Assembly (NCBI RefSeq): GCF_013395055.1
Contig: NZ_CP058349.1
Span: forward strand, 434,001 to 498,000
Direction of reading: 5' to 3'
Source of the DNA: Pseudomonas sp. ABC1
GTDB lineage: Bacteria; Pseudomonadota; Gammaproteobacteria; Pseudomonadales; Pseudomonadaceae
Length of the DNA: 64,000 nt
Shown here: positions 24,154 to 33,059 of the stretch, in pieces
Position numbering within the stretch: position 1 is the first letter of the stretch
Layout: the number at the start of each line of letters is the position of its first letter
Program-made: the position numbers and the translations under genes
Notes under the pieces: model-generated
Databases searched by the model: none
The model's input: only the letters and a program-made list of their open reading frames with translations
Told to the model about the DNA's origin: nothing

Positions 24154-25701
24154 ATGAAGTTCGCGTTCAAAACCACAGCCCTGTCGCTGGCCTGCGCCCT
24201 GGGTGCAGGCGTCGTCGGCCCCGGACTCGCCCACGCCAACAATCTGGATGGCGCCGACACACCGGCCGAAGCCGCCAACACCTACAACCCGGACCTGGAC
24301 CTGGCGATGGCCCAGCAGTTCTACGCCCAGGCCGAACCCGCCGCAGACCTGCTGGCGGCAGTGCAAACACCCCAGCCTGCGCCACGCCGGCAACCGAGCA
24401 GCGCCCCGTTGCGCAAGCAGCTCACCCAGGTCAGCGAGACCGAAGACGTCAAGCTGCTGGTCAAGCAGGGTCGCCTGCTGCAACTGCCACGCCCGGCCGC
24501 CAAGGTACTGGTCGCCGATCCGAAGATCGCCAGCTTCCAGATGCCCTCCGCCGGCAGTGTGTTCGTCTTCGCCGAAACGGCCGGCACGACCACCCTCTAT
24601 GCACTGGACGCCAACGACAAAGTGATCGCAGCCATTCGCCTGGTCGCCAACCATGACCTGACGGCACTCAGCGAACAGATCGAGAACGAAGTGCCCGGCT
24701 CGCACATCGAGTTCGGCCCGGCCTCCAACAACGGCCTGATCGTGCGTGGCACCGTGCGTACCCCGCAACAGGCCAAGCAAGTGATCAGCAGCGTCGAATC
24801 CTATCTGGGCGGCAGCAGTGCCAGCGGCTCGGGTGCCCAGGGTGGCGGCGGTGGCGAAGGCCCGAAAGTGGTCAACCAGCTCAAGGTCGAACTGTCGGCA
24901 CAGGTCAACATCAGCGTGCGCATCGTCGAAGTGTCGCGCAGCCTGTCCACCCAGTTGGGCCTGAACTGGGAAGCCACCCTGAAGAACGGCAACTATTTCT
25001 TCCGCAACGCCAGCAGCCTGTTCGATGCGACCACCGGCGACTTCACCAGCACCGGTATCACCAGCGCCGTTGCCGGCGGCTTCCACCGCAACGGCTCGAC
25101 CACGGTCGCCGGCCTGCTGACCGCGCTGTCCGAAGACGGCCTGGCGACTGTCCTGGCGGAACCGAACCTGACCGCCATGTCCGGTGAAACCGCGGGCTTC
25201 GCCGCGGGTGGCGAGGTGCCCATCGTCATCATCACCAACAACAACGTGACCATCGAGTACAAGCAGTACGGTGTGATCATGCGCATGACGCCGACCCTGC
25301 TGTCGCCGAACCGCATCAGCCTGCACGTGGCGCCGGAAGTCAGCGACCTGTCCGACGAGGGTGCGGTGATGCTCGAAGGCAATGTCATCCCGGCCTTCAA
25401 GGTACGCCGTGCCGACACCACGGTGGAACTGGCCAGCGGCCAGAGCTTCGCCCTCGCCGGCATGCTGCGCAGCAACATCAACCAGACCATCACCAGCGTT
25501 CCCGGCCTGAAGAGCATCCCGGTACTGGGCCGCTTCTTCGAAACCGACGCCAGCTCCCAGGAAGACACCGAACTGGTGATCATCGCCACCGCCTATGTGG
25601 TCGAGCCCACCGCGCCTGGCGACCTGCAGACCCCAGGCCGCGGCATTCGCGCCCTGGATTCGATGATGCCGGCCCAGGCCGCCGCCGGTTACCTGTTCTG
25701 A
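24154..25701 (+). CDS. rcpA: Flp pilus secretin RcpA/CpaC
   Basis: This 515-residue outer-membrane secretin for pilus extrusion has a signal peptide ending near AHANN. A periplasmic N-terminal domain (LVKQGRLLQLPRPAAKVLVADPKIASF) and a BON-like segment (TALSEQIENEVPG) precede the secretin core with VLAEPNLTAMSGETAGFAAGGEVP. The signature VPGLKSIPVLGRFFETD and the terminal strands ELVIIATAYVVEP complete it. A Gly/Ser-rich linker (residues about 222-240) precedes the core. Length is normal for CpaC. The lipoprotein gene following 11 bases later may encode its partner. Confidence 0.93.
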   Translation: MKFAFKTTALSLACALGAGVVGPGLAHANNLDGADTPAEAANTYNPDLDLAMAQQFYAQAEPAADLLAAVQTPQPAPRRQPSSAPLRKQLTQVSETEDVKLLVKQGRLLQLPRPAAKVLVADPKIASFQMPSAGSVFVFAETAGTTTLYALDANDKVIAAIRLVANHDLTALSEQIENEVPGSHIEFGPASNNGLIVRGTVRTPQQAKQVISSVESYLGGSSASGSGAQGGGGGEGPKVVNQLKVELSAQVNISVRIVEVSRSLSTQLGLNWEATLKNGNYFFRNASSLFDATTGDFTSTGITSAVAGGFHRNGSTTVAGLLTALSEDGLATVLAEPNLTAMSGETAGFAAGGEVPIVIITNNNVTIEYKQYGVIMRMTPTLLSPNRISLHVAPEVSDLSDEGAVMLEGNVIPAFKVRRADTTVELASGQSFALAGMLRSNINQTITSVPGLKSIPVLGRFFETDASSQEDTELVIIATAYVVEPTAPGDLQTPGRGIRALDSMMPAQAAAGYLF

Positions 25702-25712
25702 GGAGAACTGCC

Positions 25713-26366
25713 ATGACTGTACGCCCATTGCTGTCTCTGCTGGCGCTCTCCCTGCTGGTGGCAGGCTGTGACCACAACCTCAACAAGATGCGCGAGAACC
25801 GCTTCACGCCCTACCAGAGCGCGCCTCTGCCGACGGTCAGCCCCTCGGCCATGGTCACCTCGCTGAAGGCGGCCAATAGCGGTGGTTTCACCGCCGAGTC
25901 GCTGGAGAACCTCAACACCCTGCTGCGCGTCCAGGGACGCCTGTCGCGCCAGACCCTGAGCCTGCAACCCTATACGCCGTCCGGTGAGCAACTGGCGCAA
26001 CGCCTGGCCAGCGTGCTGCGTGAACTGGGTGCACCTGGCGAGCAGGTCGTCGTCATGCCGGTGCGCCTGGAAGCACCCGAATCCCAGGAATGGGACCTGC
26101 AAGTCGTCTCCGAAGCCCTGGTGGTCAAGACCCCCGACTGCTCGGTAGCCGATGCCGACGTGTGGACGGTCAAGCCTTACCAGTCCGTCGGCCCGATGGG
26201 CTGTGCCAACCGCTCCAACATCGCCCGCATGGTGTCCGACCCGAGCGACCTGGTGCGCCCACGCACGCTGGATGCCGGCGACGGCATCGCCGCGGTCAAC
26301 GCCGTCACCCGCTACTACGACGATGAAGTGCGCGAGCTGCTCGACATCGACTTCCAGGAAGATTGA
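25713..26366 (+). CDS. cpaD: CpaD-like pilus assembly lipoprotein
   Basis: This 217-residue lipoprotein has a signal peptide with lipobox LLVAGC (Cys19). The C-terminal half holds the CpaD signature GCANRSNIARMVSDPSDLVRPR, and a conserved Cys pair (TPDCS, MGCANR) may form a disulfide. CpaD proteins are thought to aid secretin targeting or stability at the outer membrane. It overlaps no neighbour: rcpA ends 11 bases before, and tadZ begins 20 bases after. A ribosome site GAGGAG precedes the ATG. Confidence 0.87.
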   Translation: MTVRPLLSLLALSLLVAGCDHNLNKMRENRFTPYQSAPLPTVSPSAMVTSLKAANSGGFTAESLENLNTLLRVQGRLSRQTLSLQPYTPSGEQLAQRLASVLRELGAPGEQVVVMPVRLEAPESQEWDLQVVSEALVVKTPDCSVADADVWTVKPYQSVGPMGCANRSNIARMVSDPSDLVRPRTLDAGDGIAAVNAVTRYYDDEVRELLDIDFQED

Positions 26367-26386
26367 TCCGGCAGGAGAACAGCATT

Positions 26387-27622
26387 ATGAACGACGCATC
26401 CCGGAATACTCTCGATACCCTCGGCGGCAAACAGGGCGTGGCCCTCTTCGCCGCCAGTGCGGAAGACGCCCGTCACTTCGGCGAACAACTGCTACGCCTG
26501 GGCTACAGCAGCGACATGGCCATGTCCGGCGGCATCACCGCCGCCATCGGCTGGACCAGCAGCAATCCACCGCCCGCCGTACTGCTGGTGGACCTGGATG
26601 GCGACTCGCTGCCCTTGCAATCGATCAACGACCTCCTCGAAGTCTGCGATCCCGCCTGCCAGATCATCGCACTGGGCAGCCGCCAGGACATCGACCTCTA
26701 CCGCACCCTGCTGCAGCACGGCATCTTCGACTACCTGACCAAGCCGGTGCCGCTCGACCTGCTCGCCTCATCGCTGTCACGCGCCCAGGGCCACGCCATC
26801 GGCGAAACCTCCGCCGTACGCAGCGGTCGCACCATCGCCGTCACCGGCGTATCCGGTGGCTGTGGCAGCAGCACCATCGCCGCAGGCCTGGCCCAGTTGC
26901 TCTCCACCCAACGCCATAGCAGCACCGCGCTGGTGGATTTCGACCGCAGCAACGGCGACCTCGCCCTGCTGCTCGGCTATGACGGCGACGCCGGCCTGGC
27001 CGCCGCGCTGGCCAGCGAGGAAATCGACGCGCGCTTCCTGCAACGCGCCATGGGCCAGGTCAACGAGCGTCTCTTCCTGCTCGCCCAGGAACCCAGCCTG
27101 CACACCGACACGCACCTCAGCACGGAGCTTCTGCTGACCCTCGGCGCCAGCCTGTGCCGCATGTTCAACCAGGTCATCTGGGACCTGCCGGCGGGTCGCC
27201 CGCAGGGTTCGCTGGATGTCCTCGCCCATGCGCAGACCCGCATCCTGCTGACCGACTTCACCGTGCAGGACGCCCGCAACACCCACCGTCTGCTGCGCGA
27301 AATCGGCGATGAAAGCGCGGGCCAACAACTGCTGCTGGTGGCCAACCCCTCGCGCAATGGGCAACCCGGCGTCGTCGAGCGCAGCCAGTTCGAAGAGTTC
27401 GTCGGCCGTCCCATCGACCTGATCCTGCCCCACGCCGGCCAGGCCCTGAGCGACAGCCTGCTGACCGGCCCGTTGCGCCTGGAAAGCGCTGCCGCCTTCC
27501 AGTCGACCCTTCTGGACCTGGCGGACCTCGCCTGTGGCCGGCCATTGCGCAAGCAGGTGGTTGAAACAGGCCTCGTCGGACGCCTGAAAAACGTCCTGAC
27601 TCGCAACCGTTCGGCGGCGTGA
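26387..27622 (+). CDS. tadZ: TadZ/CpaE, atypical MinD/ParA-like localisation ATPase
   Basis: This 411-residue cytoplasmic protein places the pilus machine at the pole. Residues about 15-125 resemble a receiver-like domain (AVLLVDLDGD); the remainder is MinD/ParA-like. The P-loop reads GVSGGCGSSTIAAGL, so the usual Lys of GKS/T is replaced by Ser, a known deviation in some TadZ proteins. Later motifs ALVDFDRSNGDLALLLG and QVIWDLPAG are conserved. The ATG at 26387 has CAGGAG upstream; the frame is open to 26363 but would overlap cpaD. Confidence 0.9.
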   Translation: MNDASRNTLDTLGGKQGVALFAASAEDARHFGEQLLRLGYSSDMAMSGGITAAIGWTSSNPPPAVLLVDLDGDSLPLQSINDLLEVCDPACQIIALGSRQDIDLYRTLLQHGIFDYLTKPVPLDLLASSLSRAQGHAIGETSAVRSGRTIAVTGVSGGCGSSTIAAGLAQLLSTQRHSSTALVDFDRSNGDLALLLGYDGDAGLAAALASEEIDARFLQRAMGQVNERLFLLAQEPSLHTDTHLSTELLLTLGASLCRMFNQVIWDLPAGRPQGSLDVLAHAQTRILLTDFTVQDARNTHRLLREIGDESAGQQLLLVANPSRNGQPGVVERSQFEEFVGRPIDLILPHAGQALSDSLLTGPLRLESAAAFQSTLLDLADLACGRPLRKQVVETGLVGRLKNVLTRNRSAA

Positions 27623-27638
27623 GCCGAGGAGTCCCAGC

Positions 27639-29003
27639 ATGCTGATCCGCCAACCACAGAAGCCCGTGCCGGCGCGCAAGCCGCGCCCCGAAACGGCCAG
27701 CGCAGAACCGCAGGAAATACGCGCCACCAGCGTCCAGCGCAATAACGGCGGCAAGCCGGTGGACACCCTGGGTGCGCAGAACCGGCGCATGATCCGTACC
27801 CACCTGTACGACCAGATCGACCCGCTGAAAGCCGCCTCCATGGGCCGCGACAAACTGCGCGTACAGATCGAGTCGCTGATCCGCCGCATCTGCGACGAGC
27901 AACGCCTGCAGCTCTCCCGCCAGGAAGAGGAAGTCATCTGCGAGGAAATGCTCAACGAAATGATCGGCATCGGCCCGATCCAGCCGTTGCTCGCCGACGA
28001 CAGCGTCAACGATATCCTGGTCAACGGTGCCGGCCAGGTCTTCGTCGAGCGCTACGGCAAGCTGGAACTGTCGCCGATCACCTTCATCGACGAAGAGCAC
28101 GTGTTCAACACTGCCCAGCGCATCGCTGCGGCAGTGGGCCGACGTATCGACGAAACCCACCCGATGGTCGATGCGCGCCTGGCCGACGGCAGCCGGGTCA
28201 ACGTCATCACCTACCCGCTGGCGATCGACGGCACCACCATCTCGATCCGGAAATTCATGCGGCGCAACATGTCGCTGGAAATCCTCGCCGAACGCAACGC
28301 CATGTCCTACGAGATGGTTGAAGTGCTGCGCCGGGCGATGATCGCCAAGCTCAACATCATCGTCTCCGGCGGTACCGGCGCGGGCAAGACGACGCTGCTC
28401 AACGCCCTGTCGCAGAAGATCAGCAACGAAGACCGCATCATCACCATCGAAGACGCCGCCGAACTGCAACTGCAACAGATCCACGTGGTCCGCCTGGAAA
28501 CCCGCCCGGTCAGCGCCGAAGGCACTGGCAAGGTCGACCAGCGCGACCTGGTGCGCAACGCCCTGCGTATGCGCCCCGACCGCATCATCCTCGGTGAGGT
28601 GCGTGGCGGCGAAAGCTTCGACATGCTGCAAGCGATGAACACCGGCCACGACGGCTCGCTCTGTACCGTGCACGCCAACACCCCGCGCGACGCCATCATG
28701 CGGATGGAGAACATGGTGATGATGGCCAGCATGCAACTGCCGCTGGAAGCCATTCGCCGGCAAATCGCCAGTGCGGTCAACCTGATCGTACAGGTGGAGC
28801 GTATGCGCGACGGTGCCCGTCGCATCGTCTCGATCACCGAAGTCTGCGGGATGGAGAACGAAGTCATCCAGACCCAGGAGCTGTTCGGCTTCAAGACCAC
28901 CAGCATCGATGCCAAGGGCCAGCTCACCGGGCAATTCGTCCCCAGTGGCCAGCGCCCGCACTTCTACAGCACCCATGCCCACCTGTTCGAGGGGCAAGCC
29001 TGA
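27639..29003 (+). CDS. tadA: Flp pilus assembly ATPase TadA/CpaF
   Basis: This 454-residue secretion ATPase of the GspE/VirB11 superfamily powers Flp assembly at the inner membrane. Walker A GGTGAGKTTL is at about residues 244-253, the Asp box IITIEDAAEL follows, the Walker B region RIILGEVRGGE is near 315, and the His box has GHDGSLCTVHAN. N-terminal residues 1-50 are basic and disordered. The stop codon overlaps the tadB start (TGATG), indicating coupled translation. Confidence 0.95.
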   Translation: MLIRQPQKPVPARKPRPETASAEPQEIRATSVQRNNGGKPVDTLGAQNRRMIRTHLYDQIDPLKAASMGRDKLRVQIESLIRRICDEQRLQLSRQEEEVICEEMLNEMIGIGPIQPLLADDSVNDILVNGAGQVFVERYGKLELSPITFIDEEHVFNTAQRIAAAVGRRIDETHPMVDARLADGSRVNVITYPLAIDGTTISIRKFMRRNMSLEILAERNAMSYEMVEVLRRAMIAKLNIIVSGGTGAGKTTLLNALSQKISNEDRIITIEDAAELQLQQIHVVRLETRPVSAEGTGKVDQRDLVRNALRMRPDRIILGEVRGGESFDMLQAMNTGHDGSLCTVHANTPRDAIMRMENMVMMASMQLPLEAIRRQIASAVNLIVQVERMRDGARRIVSITEVCGMENEVIQTQELFGFKTTSIDAKGQLTGQFVPSGQRPHFYSTHAHLFEGQA

Positions 29004-30004
29004 TGGATGCCATGCTCGATCTGTTCACCGTACTGGTCTTCGTCTGCGTCCTGCTGGCGTTCTTCGCCGCACGCGGCCTCAGTGGGCGGCGCCAGCGGGA
29101 ACAGGCGGCGCAAGAGCGCCTGCAACAGTTGCGCCTGCACCTGTCGGGCACACTGCCGACGCGCAAACCCGGCAATGCGCAACTCGACCAGGCGGAAAGC
29201 ATCCTGCGTGAGCTGGAGCGTCCGCCCCTGGCCGAATGGCCACTGGTCGGCCCCTACCTGGGCCGCCTCTGGCTGGACCTGCGCATCCTGGGCTGGGACA
29301 AGAACCTGCAGTTGCGGCTGGTGCTGCTGGGGCTGGCGAGCCTGACCGGCAGCATCTTCCTCGCACGCGATACGCCCATGCCCTGGGTGTTCGGGACGCT
29401 GTTCGCCCTGCTGTTCTTCTTCGGCATCGGCAACATGCTGTACCGCAGCGCCATGGCCAAGCACCTGGCACAGCTCAAGCAAAGCCTGCCGGAAGCCATC
29501 GATGCGATTACCCGTACCGCTCGCGCCGGGGTGCCGGTCAGCAACGCCTTCGCCCTGGTCGCGGAAAACCTGCCCGGCCCCATCGCGGTGGAATTCGCGC
29601 TGATCGACAACTGGCTACGCCTGGGCGTACCAATGCGCCAGGTCATGCAGGACTCGGCCAAGCGCATCCCGCTGAACGAATACCGCTTCTTCGCCGTGAT
29701 CCTGATCATCAACCAGGAAGCTGGTGGACGCCTGGGCGAAACCCTCGACCGACTGGCATCCACCCTGCGCGAACGGCAGGAACTGCAACTGAAGATCCAG
29801 GCCAAGACCTCCGAAGCCCGCGCCTCGGCGAAGATCGTCGCCGCGCTGGTGCCGTTGGCCCTCGGCTACATGTACATAAATTCGCCAAGGGACTTTCACT
29901 TCCTGCTCAACGACCCCACCGGCAACGTCGTGCTGTTCTATGCATTCGGCAGCGTCACCCTGGGCTTGATAATCACCCACCTGATGGTCAGGAGAGTCGC
30001 ATGA
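29003..30004 (+). CDS. tadB: Flp pilus inner-membrane platform protein TadB
   Basis: This 333-residue GspF-superfamily protein has an N-terminal helix (LFTVLVFVCVLLAFFAARG) and a central pair of helices (LVLLGLASLTGSIFL and FGTLFALLFFFGIGNML). The type II secretion F domain with SLPEAIDAITRTARAGVPVS and NQEAGGRLGETLDRLA follows, then a C-terminal helical pair. It forms the platform together with TadC, driven by TadA. Its end overlaps the tadC start by 4 bases (ATGA). Confidence 0.93.
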   Translation: MDAMLDLFTVLVFVCVLLAFFAARGLSGRRQREQAAQERLQQLRLHLSGTLPTRKPGNAQLDQAESILRELERPPLAEWPLVGPYLGRLWLDLRILGWDKNLQLRLVLLGLASLTGSIFLARDTPMPWVFGTLFALLFFFGIGNMLYRSAMAKHLAQLKQSLPEAIDAITRTARAGVPVSNAFALVAENLPGPIAVEFALIDNWLRLGVPMRQVMQDSAKRIPLNEYRFFAVILIINQEAGGRLGETLDRLASTLRERQELQLKIQAKTSEARASAKIVAALVPLALGYMYINSPRDFHFLLNDPTGNVVLFYAFGSVTLGLIITHLMVRRVA

Positions 30005-30960
30005 ACCTGCTCGACGACCCGCAGGTCATCACCTGCCTGGGCCTCATGCTGTGCGGCATCGGTCTTGGCCTGATCGGCCTCTATCGCCAACAGCGCACAT
30101 CCGGTCTGCACGAGCGCCTCAACGTGGAGCCGGTACTCATTGGCGACAGCGGCCCGGCGGCGGATATCCTGCGCAGCCAGGGCCTGCGTCTGTCGCCGCG
30201 ACAGCAAGCGATCCTGCGCCCCATTGCCCGCTTCGGCGAAAACCTCGCCGGCACCAGCAATGATCGCCAGAGCCTGCGCCGCCTGCTGGCCATGGCCGGC
30301 TTCCGCAATCCGGAAGGCCTCGGCCTGCTGATGGTCGCCAAGTGCACCCTCGGCCTGTTGCTGATGATGGTGGTGCTGTTCGGGCTGATCAGCCCGGAAA
30401 ACCGCTTCGGGCTGACCGGATTGGCCGCCGGCCTGATCGCCCTGTTCGCCGGCACCACCTTGCCGGAAGCCTGGTTGAAGCTGCGCAGCGCACAGCGCGG
30501 CGAGCGTCTGGGGCGCAGCCTGCCCGATGCCCTCGACCTGATGGTGATCTGCGCCGAAGCGGGCCTGCCGCTGGGTCGTGTGCTACAAGTGGTGTCCAAG
30601 GAAATGGCCCTGTCCGCACCGGAAATGGCCGACGAACTGCGCTACACCTGTGCCGAACTTCAGATTCTCAGCGACCGCACCCGCGCCCTGCTCAACCTGG
30701 CGGAACGCACTGGCGTCAGCAATATCGAGAGCATGGTGGCCACGCTGATCCAGGCGGAACGCTACGGCACCCCGCTGTCCCAGGCGCTGCGCACCATTTC
30801 CGACGAAAGCCGCAAAGTGCTGATCCTCAACCTTGAAGAGCGGGCCGGTAAACTGCCAGCCCAGCTCAGCGTACCGCTGATGACCATGATCCTGCCGCCG
30901 ATCGTGGCGATGATGGGCGCCCCCGCCATGATTCGCATCATCCGCCTGCTCAGCAATTAA
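30001..30960 (+). CDS. tadC: Flp pilus inner-membrane platform protein TadC
   Basis: This 319-residue second GspF-superfamily platform protein starts MNLLDDPQVITCLGLMLCGIG at the ATG that overlaps the tadB stop. Membrane helices are at residues about 10-28, two near 115-155 and one at the C-terminus. The T2SSF core has SLPDALDLMVICAEAGLPL and AERYGTPLSQALRTIS. The longer open frame entering from 29236 is a shadow; the overlap start is typical of tadB-tadC pairs. Confidence 0.93.
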   Translation: MNLLDDPQVITCLGLMLCGIGLGLIGLYRQQRTSGLHERLNVEPVLIGDSGPAADILRSQGLRLSPRQQAILRPIARFGENLAGTSNDRQSLRRLLAMAGFRNPEGLGLLMVAKCTLGLLLMMVVLFGLISPENRFGLTGLAAGLIALFAGTTLPEAWLKLRSAQRGERLGRSLPDALDLMVICAEAGLPLGRVLQVVSKEMALSAPEMADELRYTCAELQILSDRTRALLNLAERTGVSNIESMVATLIQAERYGTPLSQALRTISDESRKVLILNLEERAGKLPAQLSVPLMTMILPPIVAMMGAPAMIRIIRLLSN

Positions 30961-30985
30961 CGACCCTTTCCGGAGCCATCGAACC

Positions 30986-31852
30986 ATGCGATTCCCCCTG
31001 CCCTGCCTCCTGCTCGCCGGCCTGATCTCACTCACCGGATGCGCCAGCATGAGTGGCGGCAACCCGCTCGCCTCGGGCAAGCCGCCGGCGATCTCCAAGG
31101 AAGCCGAAGAAGCGCTGCGCCTGGCCCGTGTGCTGCGCGACAACGGCAGGTTGCAGGCGGCCTATGAGGTCTACGAGCGCATGGACCAGCGCAAGCAGCT
31201 CGAAGGCGCCTACCTGCTGGAATACGCCAGCATCGCAGCCGCCGTACGTCCGCAACAGGAAGCCCTGAGCCTCTATGGCCGGGCCAGGCAGCAACTGGGC
31301 GGCGATCTGCAGGACATCGCCCCCGGCCAGCGCATCGCCCTGTGCAACGGCGTCGGCCGTGCGCGCCTGGCCCTCGGCCAGCCCAAAGGCGCCATCAGCG
31401 ACTTCCAGTGCGCCCTGCAGGTCGACCCGCAGAACGCCCAGGCCCTCAACGGCTTCGGTGTCGCACTGAACATCACCGGCGACACCGAAGGCGCGCGCCA
31501 GCAGTTCGAAAAAGTCCTCGAGCACGAACCAGGCAACGGTGCGGCCGCCAACAACCTGGCCCTGTCCTGGCTTGCCAGCGGCGAGAACCAACGCGCCATC
31601 AACCTGCTCAACCAGGCCCGCAACGGCTCCCCGGACGCCGCCCTGCAACTCAACCTGGCCCTGGCCTACGTCCTGGAAGGACACGATGACACCGCCCGGC
31701 GCGTCCTGCTGGAAAGCATGCAGCCGAGTTTTGCCGAGCGCGTCCTCGAAGATTTCCGCGCCACCCGCCAGCGCATCGCTGCCGGCGCACCCCTGGCGCA
31801 GGAACTGCTGGCGGCCAGCCAGCGTCCGTTGGCCCTGAGCGAGCAGGACTGA
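30986..31852 (+). CDS. tadD: TadD, TPR lipoprotein of the Flp system
   Basis: This 288-residue lipoprotein has a signal peptide with LTGC lipobox (Cys19), followed by tetratricopeptide repeats from about residue 38 to 240 (for example NAQALNGFGVALNITGD and NLALAYVLEGHDD). TadD homologues are needed for secretin assembly, like the pilotin/TPR PilF. It follows tadC after 25 bases with its own ribosome site and is 2 bases from tadE. Confidence 0.9.
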   Translation: MRFPLPCLLLAGLISLTGCASMSGGNPLASGKPPAISKEAEEALRLARVLRDNGRLQAAYEVYERMDQRKQLEGAYLLEYASIAAAVRPQQEALSLYGRARQQLGGDLQDIAPGQRIALCNGVGRARLALGQPKGAISDFQCALQVDPQNAQALNGFGVALNITGDTEGARQQFEKVLEHEPGNGAAANNLALSWLASGENQRAINLLNQARNGSPDAALQLNLALAYVLEGHDDTARRVLLESMQPSFAERVLEDFRATRQRIAAGAPLAQELLAASQRPLALSEQD

Positions 31853-31854
31853 AC

Positions 31855-32379
31855 ATGCAGGTGCTTTCCCGCTGGTCGCGCGACGAGCGCGGCGTCACCG
31901 CCATAGAAACCGCCCTGATCCTGCCGGTCCTGCTGTTCGGCGTGATGATGCTGTTCGAACTGGCGCGCATCGCCCTCATGATCGGCATCGGTAACCTCTC
32001 GCTGGAACATGCCCTGCAGGACTTCCGCCGCGACGCGAACTACTACAGCAAGAATGCCGAGGAGCTGCAGCAGGATATCGAAGACCGCATGATCGACTTC
32101 TCCTACGGCTTCCTCACCGAAGAGAACCTGGAGATCGAAGTGCTGCCCTTCGACAACCTCTACCAGTTCGGCCAGGGCACCAACGAGACGGCTGACGAGG
32201 AAGAAAGGGAAGCCTCGCAGAACGATCGCTCGCCGCCCATCCTCAGCGTCACGGTCGACCTGAGCCAGCGATTCATGACGCCACTGCCGGCGCTGTTCGG
32301 CCTTGGCGACGCCTTCCAATACCAGTATCGCCACCTGCTCGGCGACCTGCCCAGCAGCGCAGAGGAGGAGGATGAGTGA
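31855..32379 (+). CDS. tadE: TadE-like pseudopilin
   Basis: This 174-residue minor pilin-like protein has leader MQVLSRWSRDERG cleaved before VTAIETALILPVLLFGVMM (Glu at +5), then a hydrophobic helix and an acidic periplasmic domain. Its C-terminal half is strikingly rich in Asp/Glu (NETADEEEREASQ, SSAEEEDE). It is a substrate of the prepilin peptidase and is needed for Flp assembly. Start and stop are tightly packed: tadD ends 2 bases upstream and the next ATG overlaps this stop (TGATG). Confidence 0.88.
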   Translation: MQVLSRWSRDERGVTAIETALILPVLLFGVMMLFELARIALMIGIGNLSLEHALQDFRRDANYYSKNAEELQQDIEDRMIDFSYGFLTEENLEIEVLPFDNLYQFGQGTNETADEEEREASQNDRSPPILSVTVDLSQRFMTPLPALFGLGDAFQYQYRHLLGDLPSSAEEEDE

Positions 32380-32948
32380 TGAAAGCCTTCAATCCCCGTC
32401 GCCAGCGTGGTAGCGCGGTACTGGAAACCGCACTGATCATGCCCCTGGTGATCGGCGTCGCGGTCATCAGCGCCGACCTGTACAGCGTCCACCAGGCACG
32501 CGGCTACATGGAGCTGTCCGCCCATACCATCGCCTCGGTGCTGTCCAACCAGAGCCGGCTCGACTACGACGGCCTGCAGGCCCTCGTCGACCAGGCGGCC
32601 TCGAAAAAGGCCCTCGGCGATTATGAGCTGGTCATCAGCCAGGTCGCGCTGGACCGCAACATGGCCTGGAAGCCCCTGTACCGGGGCTCGGTCGGCGACC
32701 TGTGCCCGAGCCAGAGCGAAGGCCTCAAGTACACGGGCGAAATGCCCGAAGAAGTGGAAGAAGACCCGGACAACCCCAGCAAGACCTCGCTGGTGGTGGT
32801 ACAGCTTTGCCGCAACAGCTCCAACCTGGCCCTGAGCAGCGGCCTGCTGGTGGACAAGGAAATGCATGCCATCGCCTTCAACCGCATGCTCTACAACGAA
32901 CTGGAGCTGGATGAAGTGCTGGCGTCGGAGGTCGGCCTGCGCGAATAG
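32379..32948 (+). CDS. tadF: TadF-like pseudopilin, last gene of the tad cluster
   Basis: This 189-residue pseudopilin has leader MKAFNPRRQRG followed by SAVLETALIMPLVIGVAVIS, with Glu at +5. The periplasmic domain contains two Cys (GDLCPSQS and VVVQLCRNSS) that could pair, and an acidic stretch (EEVEEDPDNP). A GTG three bases earlier is possible, but the ATG overlaps the tadE stop and has GAGGAGGAGG upstream. No TadG-type gene follows, unlike many tad loci. Confidence 0.85.
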   Translation: MKAFNPRRQRGSAVLETALIMPLVIGVAVISADLYSVHQARGYMELSAHTIASVLSNQSRLDYDGLQALVDQAASKKALGDYELVISQVALDRNMAWKPLYRGSVGDLCPSQSEGLKYTGEMPEEVEEDPDNPSKTSLVVVQLCRNSSNLALSSGLLVDKEMHAIAFNRMLYNELELDEVLASEVGLRE

Positions 32949-33059
32949 CTGCAGCACAACACCCTTTCGTCTGCGGCAAGTCAAAGCACAGCAATCCGCA
33001 TCAAGTTACCACCGGGCCTGCCGATAATACGCATGATTACATCATCCGGATTTCCATCC

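Noticed and set aside
23827..25728. Very long open frame on the minus strand opposite rcpA/rcpC
   Set aside because: Its product is a Gly/His/Val/Gln-rich shadow typical of the antisense of high-GC genes; rcpA and rcpC on the plus strand have clear domains, signals and spacing.
27258..28997. Long minus-strand open frame opposite tadA/tadZ
   Set aside because: No family features; it is exactly antisense to TadA with its intact Walker motifs, so coding in this frame is an artefact of codon bias.
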